64,000 nt of DNA, from NCBI RefSeq assembly GCF_004116455.1, contig NZ_PDJU01000002.1, positions 186,001 through 250,000 on the forward strand. Reading direction: 5' to 3'. Positions 37,298 to 45,495 of the stretch are shown here, one piece after another. Every line of letters begins with the position of its first letter. Position 1 is the stretch's first letter. The notes beneath the pieces are model-generated. The model was not told the origin of the DNA. It did no database searches and was given only the letters and a program-made list of their open reading frames with translations. This DNA comes from Arcobacter sp. F155 (GTDB lineage Bacteria > Campylobacterota > Campylobacteria > Campylobacterales > Arcobacteraceae). The position numbers and the translations under genes are program-made.

Positions 37298-38907
37298 TAG
37301 GAAATTTAGCACTTAAATTAGAATTTCTTGAAAAGCTAAAGGATAGTGAAAGAGAAGGCTATTTTAAACAGGTAGTTGAAGATATTCCTGATTATCTTGA
37401 CTTATCAAAGTACAATGATAATGTAGCTTCAAAACTTTATATCGATTTTTCTGAAATTAAAAGTGAAGCGGTTTGGTTTGTTAAATTTTGGATTTATCAT
37501 GAGCTATATGAAAGAATGTTAAGTCCAACCTCAATCAGTTCTGGTTATACGGCACTAAAAAATTTCCTTAATTATATAGAAGAAGAGTTTTTTATTACTA
37601 ACCCTACAGAAATAAAAGGAATACATTACAAAGCACATTTACATAGATATGTTTATCTTGTAAAAAATCATACGTTAGAAATGACAACAGCAAACAATTA
37701 TGTTACAGTTATAGATGGCTTTTTTAAAACATTAGAAAAACATGAAATTATGGATGCAAGTTTTGTGTATGTATATGATGCAATAAGTAGAGTTCCTAGG
37801 GAAAGTCCAGAGTTTTATTTTAGTGGTTCAGAACTTGAAGAATATTATAAAAGAAAAAATGATATTCAAATGTGTTATAGCTATAAAGATTTGATAAAAA
37901 TACTATCTAATTTACATTTGATGTCTAATGATCTTTATCGTCATGCAATATTAGTTTTAGCACATACAGGACTAAGAGCAAGTGAACTCCAAAACTTAGA
38001 AATAGATTGTATTGAAATAGAAGTGGTAAATAATCAAAATATATATTGGCTATCCAATTATAAAACATCAAAATCAAAGCAAAAACATTGGATAAAAGGA
38101 CAACCATTACAGATAGGGAAACATGTCTATGATGCCATTATAGAAACAATTAAGATTACTGAAGAGTATAGAACAAAAGCAGATAAAAACATTAAAAGAA
38201 AATTATTTATAAGACCTAATTATGAAACGAAGATTATAGAACCTTTAAATACAGCATCTTTAAGATTAAATTTACAGCAAAAGGTAGCAAGTTTATTTGG
38301 AATTGAAAAAGCAACTCTACATATGTTCAGGCATACTTACGCAAAAATATTATACGACAAAGGTGTGCCTTTGGAGTATATAAAGAAGTACTTAAACCAT
38401 TATGAATGGAATATGACTTCTGACTATATAGGTCATAGTAGTGAAGAGATTGTAAAAAAATATATAAACTTTGTCTCTATTGACTCATTTGAAGGTCATG
38501 CAAAAGATAATGCTATAAAGTATAGAGATAAACTTACTGTAGCTATTGATAACAATGAATTTCAAGGTTTAGCAATTGAATCTCAAGCTGAATTACTAGA
38601 TACTATTTCTAAAGATTCCAATATGAGTATCAATATAATGGATCATGGGATTTGTTTTATCCCAGAGGGTTCTCAATGTCCAAACAATTATACTGATGTT
38701 AACTCATGTATAGAAGAGCATTGCAATAAGTTTGTAACTACAAAAGATAGTATTCCTTCTCTTGAAAAACTAGTCAATATAAAAATGAAATTTGTTGAAG
38801 AGTTAAATGAGGCAGGCTATGAAAAAGCTTATAATAGAAATAAAAAACGACTAAATAAAACTATACTTATACTGAATAATTTAAAGGGAAACCATGCAAA
38901 GACCTAA
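37291..38907 (+). CDS. Tyrosine recombinase 3 (IntB-like)
   Basis: The protein has 538 residues. An N-terminal core-binding region (about 60-170) is followed by a catalytic domain with Arg in AHTGLRASELQNL, His/Arg in LHMFRHTYAK, His in YLNHYEW and Tyr in SDYIGHS. All key residues are present. The C-terminal tail has a Cys cluster (GICFIPEGSQCPNN, CIEEHCNKF), a likely zinc knuckle. It overlaps the following small gene by 14 bases. Two catalytic recombinases around one large fold-protein is the arrangement I know from SE elements; Tn554 itself has two recombinases plus TnpC. Confidence 0.85.
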   Translation: MVIGNLALKLEFLEKLKDSEREGYFKQVVEDIPDYLDLSKYNDNVASKLYIDFSEIKSEAVWFVKFWIYHELYERMLSPTSISSGYTALKNFLNYIEEEFFITNPTEIKGIHYKAHLHRYVYLVKNHTLEMTTANNYVTVIDGFFKTLEKHEIMDASFVYVYDAISRVPRESPEFYFSGSELEEYYKRKNDIQMCYSYKDLIKILSNLHLMSNDLYRHAILVLAHTGLRASELQNLEIDCIEIEVVNNQNIYWLSNYKTSKSKQKHWIKGQPLQIGKHVYDAIIETIKITEEYRTKADKNIKRKLFIRPNYETKIIEPLNTASLRLNLQQKVASLFGIEKATLHMFRHTYAKILYDKGVPLEYIKKYLNHYEWNMTSDYIGHSSEEIVKKYINFVSIDSFEGHAKDNAIKYRDKLTVAIDNNEFQGLAIESQAELLDTISKDSNMSINIMDHGICFIPEGSQCPNNYTDVNSCIEEHCNKFVTTKDSIPSLEKLVNIKMKFVEELNEAGYEKAYNRNKKRLNKTILILNNLKGNHAKT

Positions 38908-39343
38908 GAAGATAACTAGAGATATTGTAAAAAAAGCTATTGCAAAGATAAAAAGGAGAAAAGGTATTGATGGAGACAAAGATATTTTTATTACGATGAT
39001 TGCTAAGGAGGCAGGTTGCTCAAGGCAATATCTTTATAAAGATGAATTTAAAGATATTGTAGGTAAATACAAAAAAAAGTCTTCATATAATGAAACCAAA
39101 AAAGGAACTTTAGCATATTACAAAGAAATTTCAGAGAAAAAGAATTCAGAAATTAAATCTCTAAAGGATAAGCTTAATAAAGCACTTTCTAATCTTGTAG
39201 ACCAAGAAATATTATTTAAAGCATTAAATAATCTTGAAGAAGAAAATAAAAGATTAAATAATAGTAGTTTGATAATAGAAAACGAACGACTCAGAATTGA
39301 AAACAAAGAATTAAGGAAAAAAATCTTTCTGAAATTGATATAG
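38894..39343 (+). CDS. Small coiled-coil accessory protein (TnpC/DUF6262 or SRAP-like)
   Basis: The protein has 149 residues. The first part (about 1-55) is basic and contains a helix-turn-helix-like stretch, FITMIAKEAGCSRQYLYKD; the rest from about 75 is a continuous coiled coil (EISEKKNSEIKSLKDKL onward). TnpC of Tn554 and the last gene of SE operons have the same size and layout and influence insertion orientation or excision bias. It ends the recombinase operon. Confidence 0.75.
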   Translation: MQRPKKITRDIVKKAIAKIKRRKGIDGDKDIFITMIAKEAGCSRQYLYKDEFKDIVGKYKKKSSYNETKKGTLAYYKEISEKKNSEIKSLKDKLNKALSNLVDQEILFKALNNLEEENKRLNNSSLIIENERLRIENKELRKKIFLKLI

Positions 39344-39646
39344 CTAATATCTTAATTATAAAACTCTTAGAGTAAAATATTATAAGAATCTGTATTTTAT
39401 TATGTTATAGCATTTAAATGAAGAACTTATTTTGTAGTTAAGACAGAACATTAAAGTTTTTAAAATATTCTATGAATAAATGCTTATATTCTTTGTTCCA
39501 TATTTCCTAAAGGATTATAGAACTTTGTAGTTTAATTTTTTGAACACTTTGAGGAACATGAAAACTTACTTAAGTGTTCTCTGTTCCAAAACATAGAGGT
39601 TGGGTAACGATTAAAATGAGCCTATTAAATAATACTAATGACCATC
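39344..39646. other. Intergenic region between convergent genes
   Basis: No gene seen. It contains inverted repeats GAACACTT (39542-39549) and AAGTGTTC (39572-39579), inside a second pair GGAAC/GTTCC, which can form a branched hairpin that may end both convergent transcripts. GTTGGGT at 39600-39606 fits one half of an attC site, but no matching second half is found. Confidence 0.4.
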
Positions 39647-40624
39647 TCAACTTTCATAAATTTCATCTTTTATATTTATTAATACAATATCTTCCATATT
39701 AGCTAGTTTTTTAGCTCCACGAGTGAATCCTATTAAAGATACAATGATTGTGTTTGGATGATCTGGGTGATTCTGTCTAATACCAATCATTTCTCTAATA
39801 ACTGCTACACCAACATTTTTAGTATATTTTTTTACTTGTACAATTGTTAGATTCTTATTTTTATCATTGCCTACTAGATCAATACCTCCATCAGCAGAGT
39901 ATTGTGTTACTTTTAAATCATACCCTTGTTTATTTAACCAAGTGGCTACTGCATATTCAAACTTTTTAGGATTTAGACTTTTCCAAGTATTATAGTTTTC
40001 TAACTGTTTTTCAAAAGATGATTTTACTTTATTTAAATTATCAGTTTTATTTTGAATCAGAGACTGTTTATATTCTAATAATTCTTTTAATTTATTAATA
40101 TCTGCTTTTTTATCCTTTCTCCAAGTCTTATAATTCCAATCAATCATTAATAAAGCAGGTAAACAAAATAATATCATTCCCCAGCCATAATTAATTGATA
40201 AAGCAATAAATATAACTAAAATAATTGATGCTATAATATTCTTTGTGAAGTTACCTTTTTCTTCTCCTGCCCAATATTTCTCTTCATTAGTAAAATGTAA
40301 ATATGCACCGATAGGAAGTTCTACTAAGGTCTTTGTCTTGCTCCATTTATATAATAAAATATCGTTTTGTTTAATTACTCTAAGATATTTTGCATTATAT
40401 TCAATTATATTATCATTTATTTTTGTTTCTTCTTCTACTTCAAGTAAGTAATCTGTTTTATATCTACTATTGGACTTAATATGATTTTGAAATCTCATCT
40501 TAGTTATCTTGGTTAATTCATCATTCAAATCAAGAATTACTAATTTCTTATCGCTTATCCGTTCTATTGCTACAAACTTACCACTGGAGTTATATTTATA
40601 AATTTGATACCTTTTAAATGCCAT
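39647..40624 (-). CDS. Membrane-anchored Mrr-type restriction endonuclease
   Basis: The protein has 325 residues. The N-terminal about 110 residues form a beta-rich domain, then two membrane helices (about 128-165) and a short helix-rich linker. From about residue 220 comes an Mrr_cat nuclease domain: PKKFEYAVATWLNKQGY, the metal-binding Asp in SADGGIDLVG and the QVKKY lysine motif (D-QxK). Such nucleases cut methylated or foreign DNA; membrane anchoring could place it at the site of DNA entry. It is the first cargo gene after the recombinases and probably a defence gene; the target is unknown. Confidence 0.8.
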   Translation of the reverse strand: MAFKRYQIYKYNSSGKFVAIERISDKKLVILDLNDELTKITKMRFQNHIKSNSRYKTDYLLEVEEETKINDNIIEYNAKYLRVIKQNDILLYKWSKTKTLVELPIGAYLHFTNEEKYWAGEEKGNFTKNIIASIILVIFIALSINYGWGMILFCLPALLMIDWNYKTWRKDKKADINKLKELLEYKQSLIQNKTDNLNKVKSSFEKQLENYNTWKSLNPKKFEYAVATWLNKQGYDLKVTQYSADGGIDLVGNDKNKNLTIVQVKKYTKNVGVAVIREMIGIRQNHPDHPNTIIVSLIGFTRGAKKLANMEDIVLINIKDEIYES

Positions 40625-41106
40625 TAATCTTATTTCTCCTAAAATTTATCTTTTTCTTCTAATATCATAGATGCTGTTTTCCAATAATCTCTTTTATTTT
40701 CTTTCATAATAGTTACATTTTCTAGTATTTCTTTCATAAACAAATTATTAAGTTCATCTTTTTATGGTTTGATCTTTTTTGCAATATGCCTAATATATTG
40801 TAAATAATACTATTGGTAAACTAATAGATATCTCATTTAAGTAAAAAAGATATTTTAAGATAAATAGAACTATAAAAGTAGAATTAGTAGTCTGATAAAC
40901 AACAGGGAATAAGACATAAAATCATGGACAAATTGTTACAAAGATAGGTTATAAAAAATGTACCTTATTGAATATGCTCCAAATCTCAACTCTATTTTGA
41001 ATAAGCTTTCTAGTAGTAACAACTATTCAAAAAGTAAGAGATTTAGGAATGACTAAAGTAGAAAAAACAAAGTATCTTACAAGTTTTTTCTTGCCTTTAT
41101 TTACTT
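40625..41106. other. Intergenic region with decayed sequence and partial repeat
   Basis: No intact gene. Bases 40925-40958 match the start of the longer repeats at 42531 and 56103. A short plus-strand frame near 41015-41105 (TIQKVRDLGMTKVEKTKYL and on) looks like a decayed coding end, but I cannot identify the family. Confidence 0.4.
40925..40958 (+). repeat. Partial copy of the platform repeat
   Basis: About 30 bases around ATTGTTACAAAGATAGGTTA match the starts of the longer repeats at 42531 and 56103 with only a few differences. No TTRRRY core follows it, so it is a truncated copy. Confidence 0.5.
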
Positions 41107-41382
41107 TTATTCTTTAACAAGTCTCCAGTCTCTATCATTACAATCTGGACAACTATATCTTTCTGAAAGCCATTGAGTAATTTCATCAGAAAAGGCAAGT
41201 AATGCAACACCACCTGTTACAATCGCAACACAAATTGTAAAAGCAAATCCTGTACCCGCAAAAAAGTAAGTAACCCAAGCCCAAAAACCACTACCAACAA
41301 AACCACCACCTAACACTTTTAAGAAAAATGATTTATTTGCTTTTTCTCTAAAACCACATTTTTTACATTCTATATATGCCAT
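41107..41382 (-). CDS. Hypothetical membrane protein with zinc-ribbon ends
   Basis: The protein has 91 residues. It opens with CKKCGF, has one or two hydrophobic segments (about 20-66, rich in Gly, Ala and Phe) and closes with CPDCNDRDWRLV. The paired CxxC motifs could bind one zinc. No family is recognised. It sits in a run of small minus-strand genes behind a cassette-type site at 42400-42406 and may be the tail of that cassette array. Confidence 0.6.
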   Translation of the reverse strand: MAYIECKKCGFREKANKSFFLKVLGGGFVGSGFWAWVTYFFAGTGFAFTICVAIVTGGVALLAFSDEITQWLSERYSCPDCNDRDWRLVKE

Positions 41383-41400
41383 TGTTTCATAATACCTTAT

Positions 41401-41502
41401 TTACGTAATTTTAATAATATTGTCACTATTTACATAAAAACTTTCATCAACTAAAGTATCAGCTTGATAAACTTTTTTAGTAACTTCTATCATTTTTGCC
41501 AT
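41401..41502 (-). CDS. Possible 33-residue peptide
   Basis: ATG at 41502 opens a 33-codon frame (MAKMIEVTKKVYQADTLVDE at its start) ending in TAA at 41401. The composition looks protein-like and it fits the gap between two same-strand genes. The ribosome site is weak, and an A8 run just upstream separates it from a start overlapping the previous gene, so a slipped longer frame is also possible. Confidence 0.3.
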   Translation of the reverse strand: MAKMIEVTKKVYQADTLVDESFYVNSDNIIKIT

Positions 41503-41543
41503 TTTGTTTTTTCTTTTTTTTATATTCAGTTTCCATTGATTTG

Positions 41544-41999
41544 TTAGTCATTTTCCTTATTTTTCTTTCTTAGCCCCTGGCTTACATAGCCACCAAAATA
41601 AAAACCTACAACAGTTAACAAGGCAGTTTTTAAATATTCTGGTATTTCGGAACTAGGATTATTTAGTGAAATATAAGAAGCTGTACCGACAAGAACTAAA
41701 GCTATTATTCCTCCAATATTAAATATTTGGTTGAACCAATCAAATTTACTTGAAAAGCTTTTCGATGCAACATTCATTTGTTGAATAAGTTGGCTTTCTG
41801 TATCTGCATAACTAGTATGTTTGTTAGTTACAATAATCCACTGTACTACATTTGATGTTCCATCCATATATTCTACTTGTGCAACAATTCCATCAAGAAA
41901 ATCATCTTGACTATTTAATTTATGTCCAGTACTTCTTGGTTTTGCAGATTTTACAAATTCGACAACTTTCTTTTTGTAATCTGTTTTACTCATCATCAA
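41544..41999 (-). CDS. Hypothetical protein with two membrane helices
   Basis: The protein has 151 residues, fewer if an internal Met (second or third codon) is used. A soluble N-terminal part (1-85) precedes two hydrophobic helices (about 93-112 and 122-140) and a basic tail. No family recognised. The start overlaps the upstream 133-residue gene by 14 bases, so both are made together as one cassette-like unit. A two-gene module of soluble plus membrane protein could be a toxin/immunity or phage-sensing pair; that is speculation. Confidence 0.6.
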   Translation of the reverse strand: MMMSKTDYKKKVVEFVKSAKPRSTGHKLNSQDDFLDGIVAQVEYMDGTSNVVQWIIVTNKHTSYADTESQLIQQMNVASKSFSSKFDWFNQIFNIGGIIALVLVGTASYISLNNPSSEIPEYLKTALLTVVGFYFGGYVSQGLRKKNKEND

Positions 42000-42387
42000 G
42001 CTTTAAGCCCGCTCTTTCCATATATTCTGACAAGGTGTTTAACTGATCAACAATTTCAGCAAAGTGATAATCTTCATAACTGACAATATTTGTATTTATT
42101 TTTGGTAATGGAAGTGTTGCACGATGACCGTCAACAGATACCAAAAGTTTTTCTTTAACAAATGATGAACCATAATAAATTTCATATGTTTCACGATATG
42201 CTGTTGGATCAGGATGACGGGTTGCCCAATCTTCTCCTCCAAATTTATCGAAGTCGAAATCAATCTCTTTTCTTTGGATTCTTAAGTTTAAATCATTTTT
42301 AAATGTATAAATGCCTCGTTCATCGTTAAAAAGCCAATCTGCTTTTGTAGAGTCTTTTATAACTTCGTCTAATTCATTGTATGTCAT
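41986..42387 (-). CDS. Hypothetical protein, first gene of a cassette-like unit
   Basis: A soluble, acidic protein of 133 residues (DWLFNDERGIYTFKNDLNLRI near residue 18, RATLPLPKINTNIVSYEDYH near 88). No family recognised. It has an AAAGGAG ribosome site seven bases upstream, and the sequence before that is the cassette-type core GTTAAGC (42406-42400 on this strand), directly preceded by sequence shared with the second platform at 55810. That makes it a probable integron-style cassette gene transcribed from a promoter in the shared sequence. Confidence 0.65.
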   Translation of the reverse strand: MTYNELDEVIKDSTKADWLFNDERGIYTFKNDLNLRIQRKEIDFDFDKFGGEDWATRHPDPTAYRETYEIYYGSSFVKEKLLVSVDGHRATLPLPKINTNIVSYEDYHFAEIVDQLNTLSEYMERAGLKLDDE

Positions 42388-42399
42388 TTTTTCTCCTTT

Positions 42400-42628
42400 G
42401 CTTAACTATTTTTTGAATATATATTATATATAATTTAGCCTAAAAATAAATAAAAACATATGTAAAAATATTATTTATTTAAATAATGACAATATTTAAA
42501 ATGTTACATATATTAGGAAATACATTATAGATGAAAAATTGCTACAAAGATAAGTTATAAAATAAGTTCAATAATCTGTTCTTTTTGGCACAATTTGACT
42601 AAGTAGGTTCAGCATGCTAAAATTCTAG
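42400..42628 (-). repeat. Cassette platform repeat, copy 1 (attI-like with promoter)
   Basis: Reading on the minus strand, a conserved block (42628-42531), a TATAAT-rich segment (about 42435-42412) and the core GTTAAGC lead into the first cassette gene. The same order is present at 56210-55810, with roughly 80 percent identity in the first block by eye. A shared upstream half with different genes after G-TTRRRY is what cassette insertion at an attI-like site would leave. Confidence 0.65.
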
Positions 42629-42676
42629 GACTATCAAACTTTGACACAAAATATTCAACAATCTCATTCTAAAACT

Positions 42677-43399
42677 TTAGTCATTGTTTCTAAAAAACAT
42701 ATAACCTTCATTTGAGTAGTTTAGTATAAACTTACTACCTAATTTTTTATTTAAGTTAGAGACAATTGTTCTAATTGCTGATTTTGACATAGTTTGCTCA
42801 CCATAAACATAATATTCTATTACATCATAGGCAACTATTTTATTTATATTTTTAGTTAGTAATGAAAGAAATTTAAATTCTTTAGGTTCTAGCTTTATAG
42901 ATACACTTCTAACTTCAAGTTCATTCATTGTTAAATTTAATTTTATACTATCAGTTATTTGAATATAGCTTGAAATATTAAATTCTCTTTGAATATATTC
43001 TTCAAAAACAGACATCAATTTTTCAAATGAAAAGGGTTTTACAATATAAGACTCAAGTTTGTATTTTAAGGCTTCAAGTAAATACTCATTATCAGTATGC
43101 GCAGTTGTAATAATAATCGGTATTTTTTTATTTATTGTTCTAATCTTTTTTATAACCTCTAGTCCATTGACTTTAGGCATAGAAATATCAATAACTAATA
43201 TATCTAAAATCTCTTTATTGGATTCATAAAAATAAAGTGCCTCTTCTCCATTACTAGCTACAAGTACATCATTACAATATAAATCAAGTGCTTTTGCAAT
43301 GATTGTTTGATTATTTAAATCATCTTCTGCATATAAAACATTTAAAGTCTTTATTTTCTCAATTGAAAACTCAGAAAGTTCATAATTTTGATTACTCAT
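42677..43399 (-). CDS. Response regulator with winged-helix output (OmpR-like)
   Basis: The protein has 240 residues. The receiver domain has acidic pair E25-D26/D27, phospho-acceptor Asp71 in VIDISMPKVNG and Lys in YIVKPFS. The C-terminal part (about 145-240) is a winged-helix transcription domain (LEPKEFKFLSLLTKN, TIVSNLNKKLG). It overlaps the sensor kinase gene by 8 bases and is the last gene of the TRAP/catabolic run, so it probably controls that operon in response to the sensed substrate. Confidence 0.85.
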   Translation of the reverse strand: MSNQNYELSEFSIEKIKTLNVLYAEDDLNNQTIIAKALDLYCNDVLVASNGEEALYFYESNKEILDILVIDISMPKVNGLEVIKKIRTINKKIPIIITTAHTDNEYLLEALKYKLESYIVKPFSFEKLMSVFEEYIQREFNISSYIQITDSIKLNLTMNELEVRSVSIKLEPKEFKFLSLLTKNINKIVAYDVIEYYVYGEQTMSKSAIRTIVSNLNKKLGSKFILNYSNEGYMFFRNND

Positions 43400-44942
43400 A
43401 ATATTCTTTAACCTTTATATCAAAACAAGCTCCAACTTGTTGCATTCCATCTACTTCAATTCTTTTATTAGATATTTCAATTGTGGCTTTCATATGCAAT
43501 GTTAAAATTTGATATGTCATATGCAGCCCAATACCTTGAGAATCACCTTTTGTTGTAAAGTATGGTTCAAATATTCTATCATGGAGTTTTTCAGGAATTC
43601 CACCTGCATTATCCATGTATGAAATTAAAATCTTATTATCAACAAAATTCAACTTAATTTTTACAAGTCTATTTTTTATATGATTGGCAGTAAATGCATC
43701 TTTAGAATTATTTAATAAATTTAATAAAACTTGTAAAAAAGAATTTAAAATAAATTTATCTTTAATTTTATTTTCAATTAAGACCTTAATATTTTCTTTT
43801 TTACTAATTGGTTGAAATAAATTTAAAGCTTGTTCAATTATCTTTTCTGTACTTTTAAACTCTTTGTTACTACTATTAGAGAAAAAGCTTCTAAAGTCTT
43901 CAATTGTTTGAGAAAGATAAGTTGTTGTAGAAACAATACCATCTAAGTTTTTATGTAATTCTTGTTTAGATATCTTTTTATTTTTCAAACTAAAGTTTGA
44001 AATACTTGCATATGAAATTATTTCATTTAAGGGTTGCCTCCACTGATGAGCAATATTATTTAATAATTCTCCCATAAAGGCTAATTTCTCTCTTTGAAAT
44101 AGCAGCTGATCTTTCTTTTTATTATCTTCTTTAACTTCAATAACTTTTGTTTTAATCAGTTTGTTTAGGTCTCTTAATTTCTGATTCTTTGATTCAATTA
44201 CTTCTTTGTAATAATCCAATAATCCTTCTATATGTTTATATAAATAATAACCTATAATTAAAAAGAAAAGTATAAATAGGATTGAATATTTCATATAAAT
44301 GAATAATTGATTGTTTAACTCTTTTTTTAACTTATTTTGTTCTATTTGTACAGACTGAGTCAAATAATCTAAGTAAACACCAGAACCAATTATCCAATCA
44401 TTAGCTGCAAAATAATTTACATAAGATATTTTATCTTTAGATAAGTCTTTATCTCCTGTAGAAGCAGTGTATTCTAGAAAGCCTCCATCCAAGGATTTTC
44501 CAATTTTTATTAGATCTCTAATTATAAAAGTTCCATTGGAGTCTTGTAAGTTTATTCTATTTACACCTTCATATCTATCTTCAAAATGAATTAATTGTTT
44601 ACCATTTGAATCAAATACAAAAATATAATCATTCACATTAAAAGATAAAGTTTTAATAAATTTTAATAAGACCCTATTTACCTCTTCGTTATTCTTCTTA
44701 TCTTTTAATAAAAAATTTTGATATAACTCTAACTGTAATATTAATTTTAATACTTTTTCTTTTGTTTTGTTTTTTTCTTTTAACTTCATTGTTCTTTCAA
44801 AGTTAATTAAACTACTATTCACCTTATTATAGTAGGTATATGTAAAAAAAAGAGAGAACACTATTGATATCATAAGAACCAACAGCATATAAAAGATTAA
44901 GTTTCTACGTAATATTTTTTTATAATGATTGTTTTTTATCAT
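43392..44942 (-). CDS. Cache-domain sensor histidine kinase
   Basis: The protein has 516 residues. Helices at about 14-37 and 214-236 bracket a periplasmic single-Cache domain (55-200; FDSNGKQLIHF, GGFLEYTAS, ANDWIIGSGVYLD). A coiled coil leads to the phospho-acceptor His299 in NNIAHQWRQPLNEI and an ATPase domain with NLLNNSKDAF and GIGLHMTYQIL. sCache domains commonly bind small organic acids. Adjacent TRAP genes suggest it senses the imported compound; inference. Starts 57 bases after the RraA-like gene on the same strand. Confidence 0.87.
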   Translation of the reverse strand: MIKNNHYKKILRRNLIFYMLLVLMISIVFSLFFTYTYYNKVNSSLINFERTMKLKEKNKTKEKVLKLILQLELYQNFLLKDKKNNEEVNRVLLKFIKTLSFNVNDYIFVFDSNGKQLIHFEDRYEGVNRINLQDSNGTFIIRDLIKIGKSLDGGFLEYTASTGDKDLSKDKISYVNYFAANDWIIGSGVYLDYLTQSVQIEQNKLKKELNNQLFIYMKYSILFILFFLIIGYYLYKHIEGLLDYYKEVIESKNQKLRDLNKLIKTKVIEVKEDNKKKDQLLFQREKLAFMGELLNNIAHQWRQPLNEIISYASISNFSLKNKKISKQELHKNLDGIVSTTTYLSQTIEDFRSFFSNSSNKEFKSTEKIIEQALNLFQPISKKENIKVLIENKIKDKFILNSFLQVLLNLLNNSKDAFTANHIKNRLVKIKLNFVDNKILISYMDNAGGIPEKLHDRIFEPYFTTKGDSQGIGLHMTYQILTLHMKATIEISNKRIEVDGMQQVGACFDIKVKEYYE

Positions 44943-44999
44943 TACTTATACCTTCTCATTTGTATTAATGGATTAATAGTTTCTTGATTATAAAATATA

Positions 45000-45482
45000 T
45001 TATAACTTTTTATCTAAAACTATAACCCCATCTTCATCGCAATAAATATAATTATTTTCTTTAAATGAGACATTCTCAAAAGTTAAATTAACACCTATCT
45101 TTCCATTTGTTTTCTCAAAACTTCGTAAAGGGCAAGTACCTAAAGCAAGAAGCCCTATATTGAATTTTTTTGTTTCCATTGTATCCCTTACATAACCATT
45201 TATAATCATAGCTTCATAATTAGCTTTTTCTGCTAAAAAAGACAACTTATCTCCAACAACTGCATAATATTCTCCTTGAACATCAACAACTAAAACTTTT
45301 CCTAATCCATCACTTTTATTTAAAATATCAATTAATGACCAATTACTTTTGTTTAGTTTAACTGTTTTGACTTCTCCTTGAAATATCTTTTTTCCACCAA
45401 AATTCTTAAATTTTGAAGAAAGTACTTGTATATTTTTATCTTGATTTTCATCACATAAATCTGCTGTTTTAAATTTTCTCAT
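45000..45482 (-). CDS. RraA-like family protein, possible 4-carboxy-4-hydroxy-2-oxoacid aldolase
   Basis: Started at the ATG at 45482 (AAAGGAAAT just upstream) the protein has 160 residues, the RraA length; the frame is open to 45524. Typical segments are TADLCDENQDKNIQVL, FKNFGGKKIFQGEV, GKVLVVDVQGEY and IINGYVRDT. RraA proper inhibits RNase E, whereas related class II aldolases use an Arg-Asp pair at GxVRD, which is present here. With an amidohydrolase and TRAP importer alongside, aldolase action in catabolism is more likely than RNase control; this is inference. Confidence 0.72.
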   Translation of the reverse strand: MRKFKTADLCDENQDKNIQVLSSKFKNFGGKKIFQGEVKTVKLNKSNWSLIDILNKSDGLGKVLVVDVQGEYYAVVGDKLSFLAEKANYEAMIINGYVRDTMETKKFNIGLLALGTCPLRSFEKTNGKIGVNLTFENVSFKENNYIYCDEDGVIVLDKKL

Positions 45483-45495
45483 ATATTTCCTTTTA

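Noticed and set aside
39600-39646. GTTGGGT near the end of the Mrr-like gene as half of an attC
   Set aside because: No RYYYAAC partner with matching arms was found within 150 bases.
41401-41551. Possible 49-residue gene overlapping the stop of the 151-residue gene
   Set aside because: The frame breaks at an A8 run (the true count gives a 24-codon frame). Only the internal 33-codon frame is kept, at low confidence.
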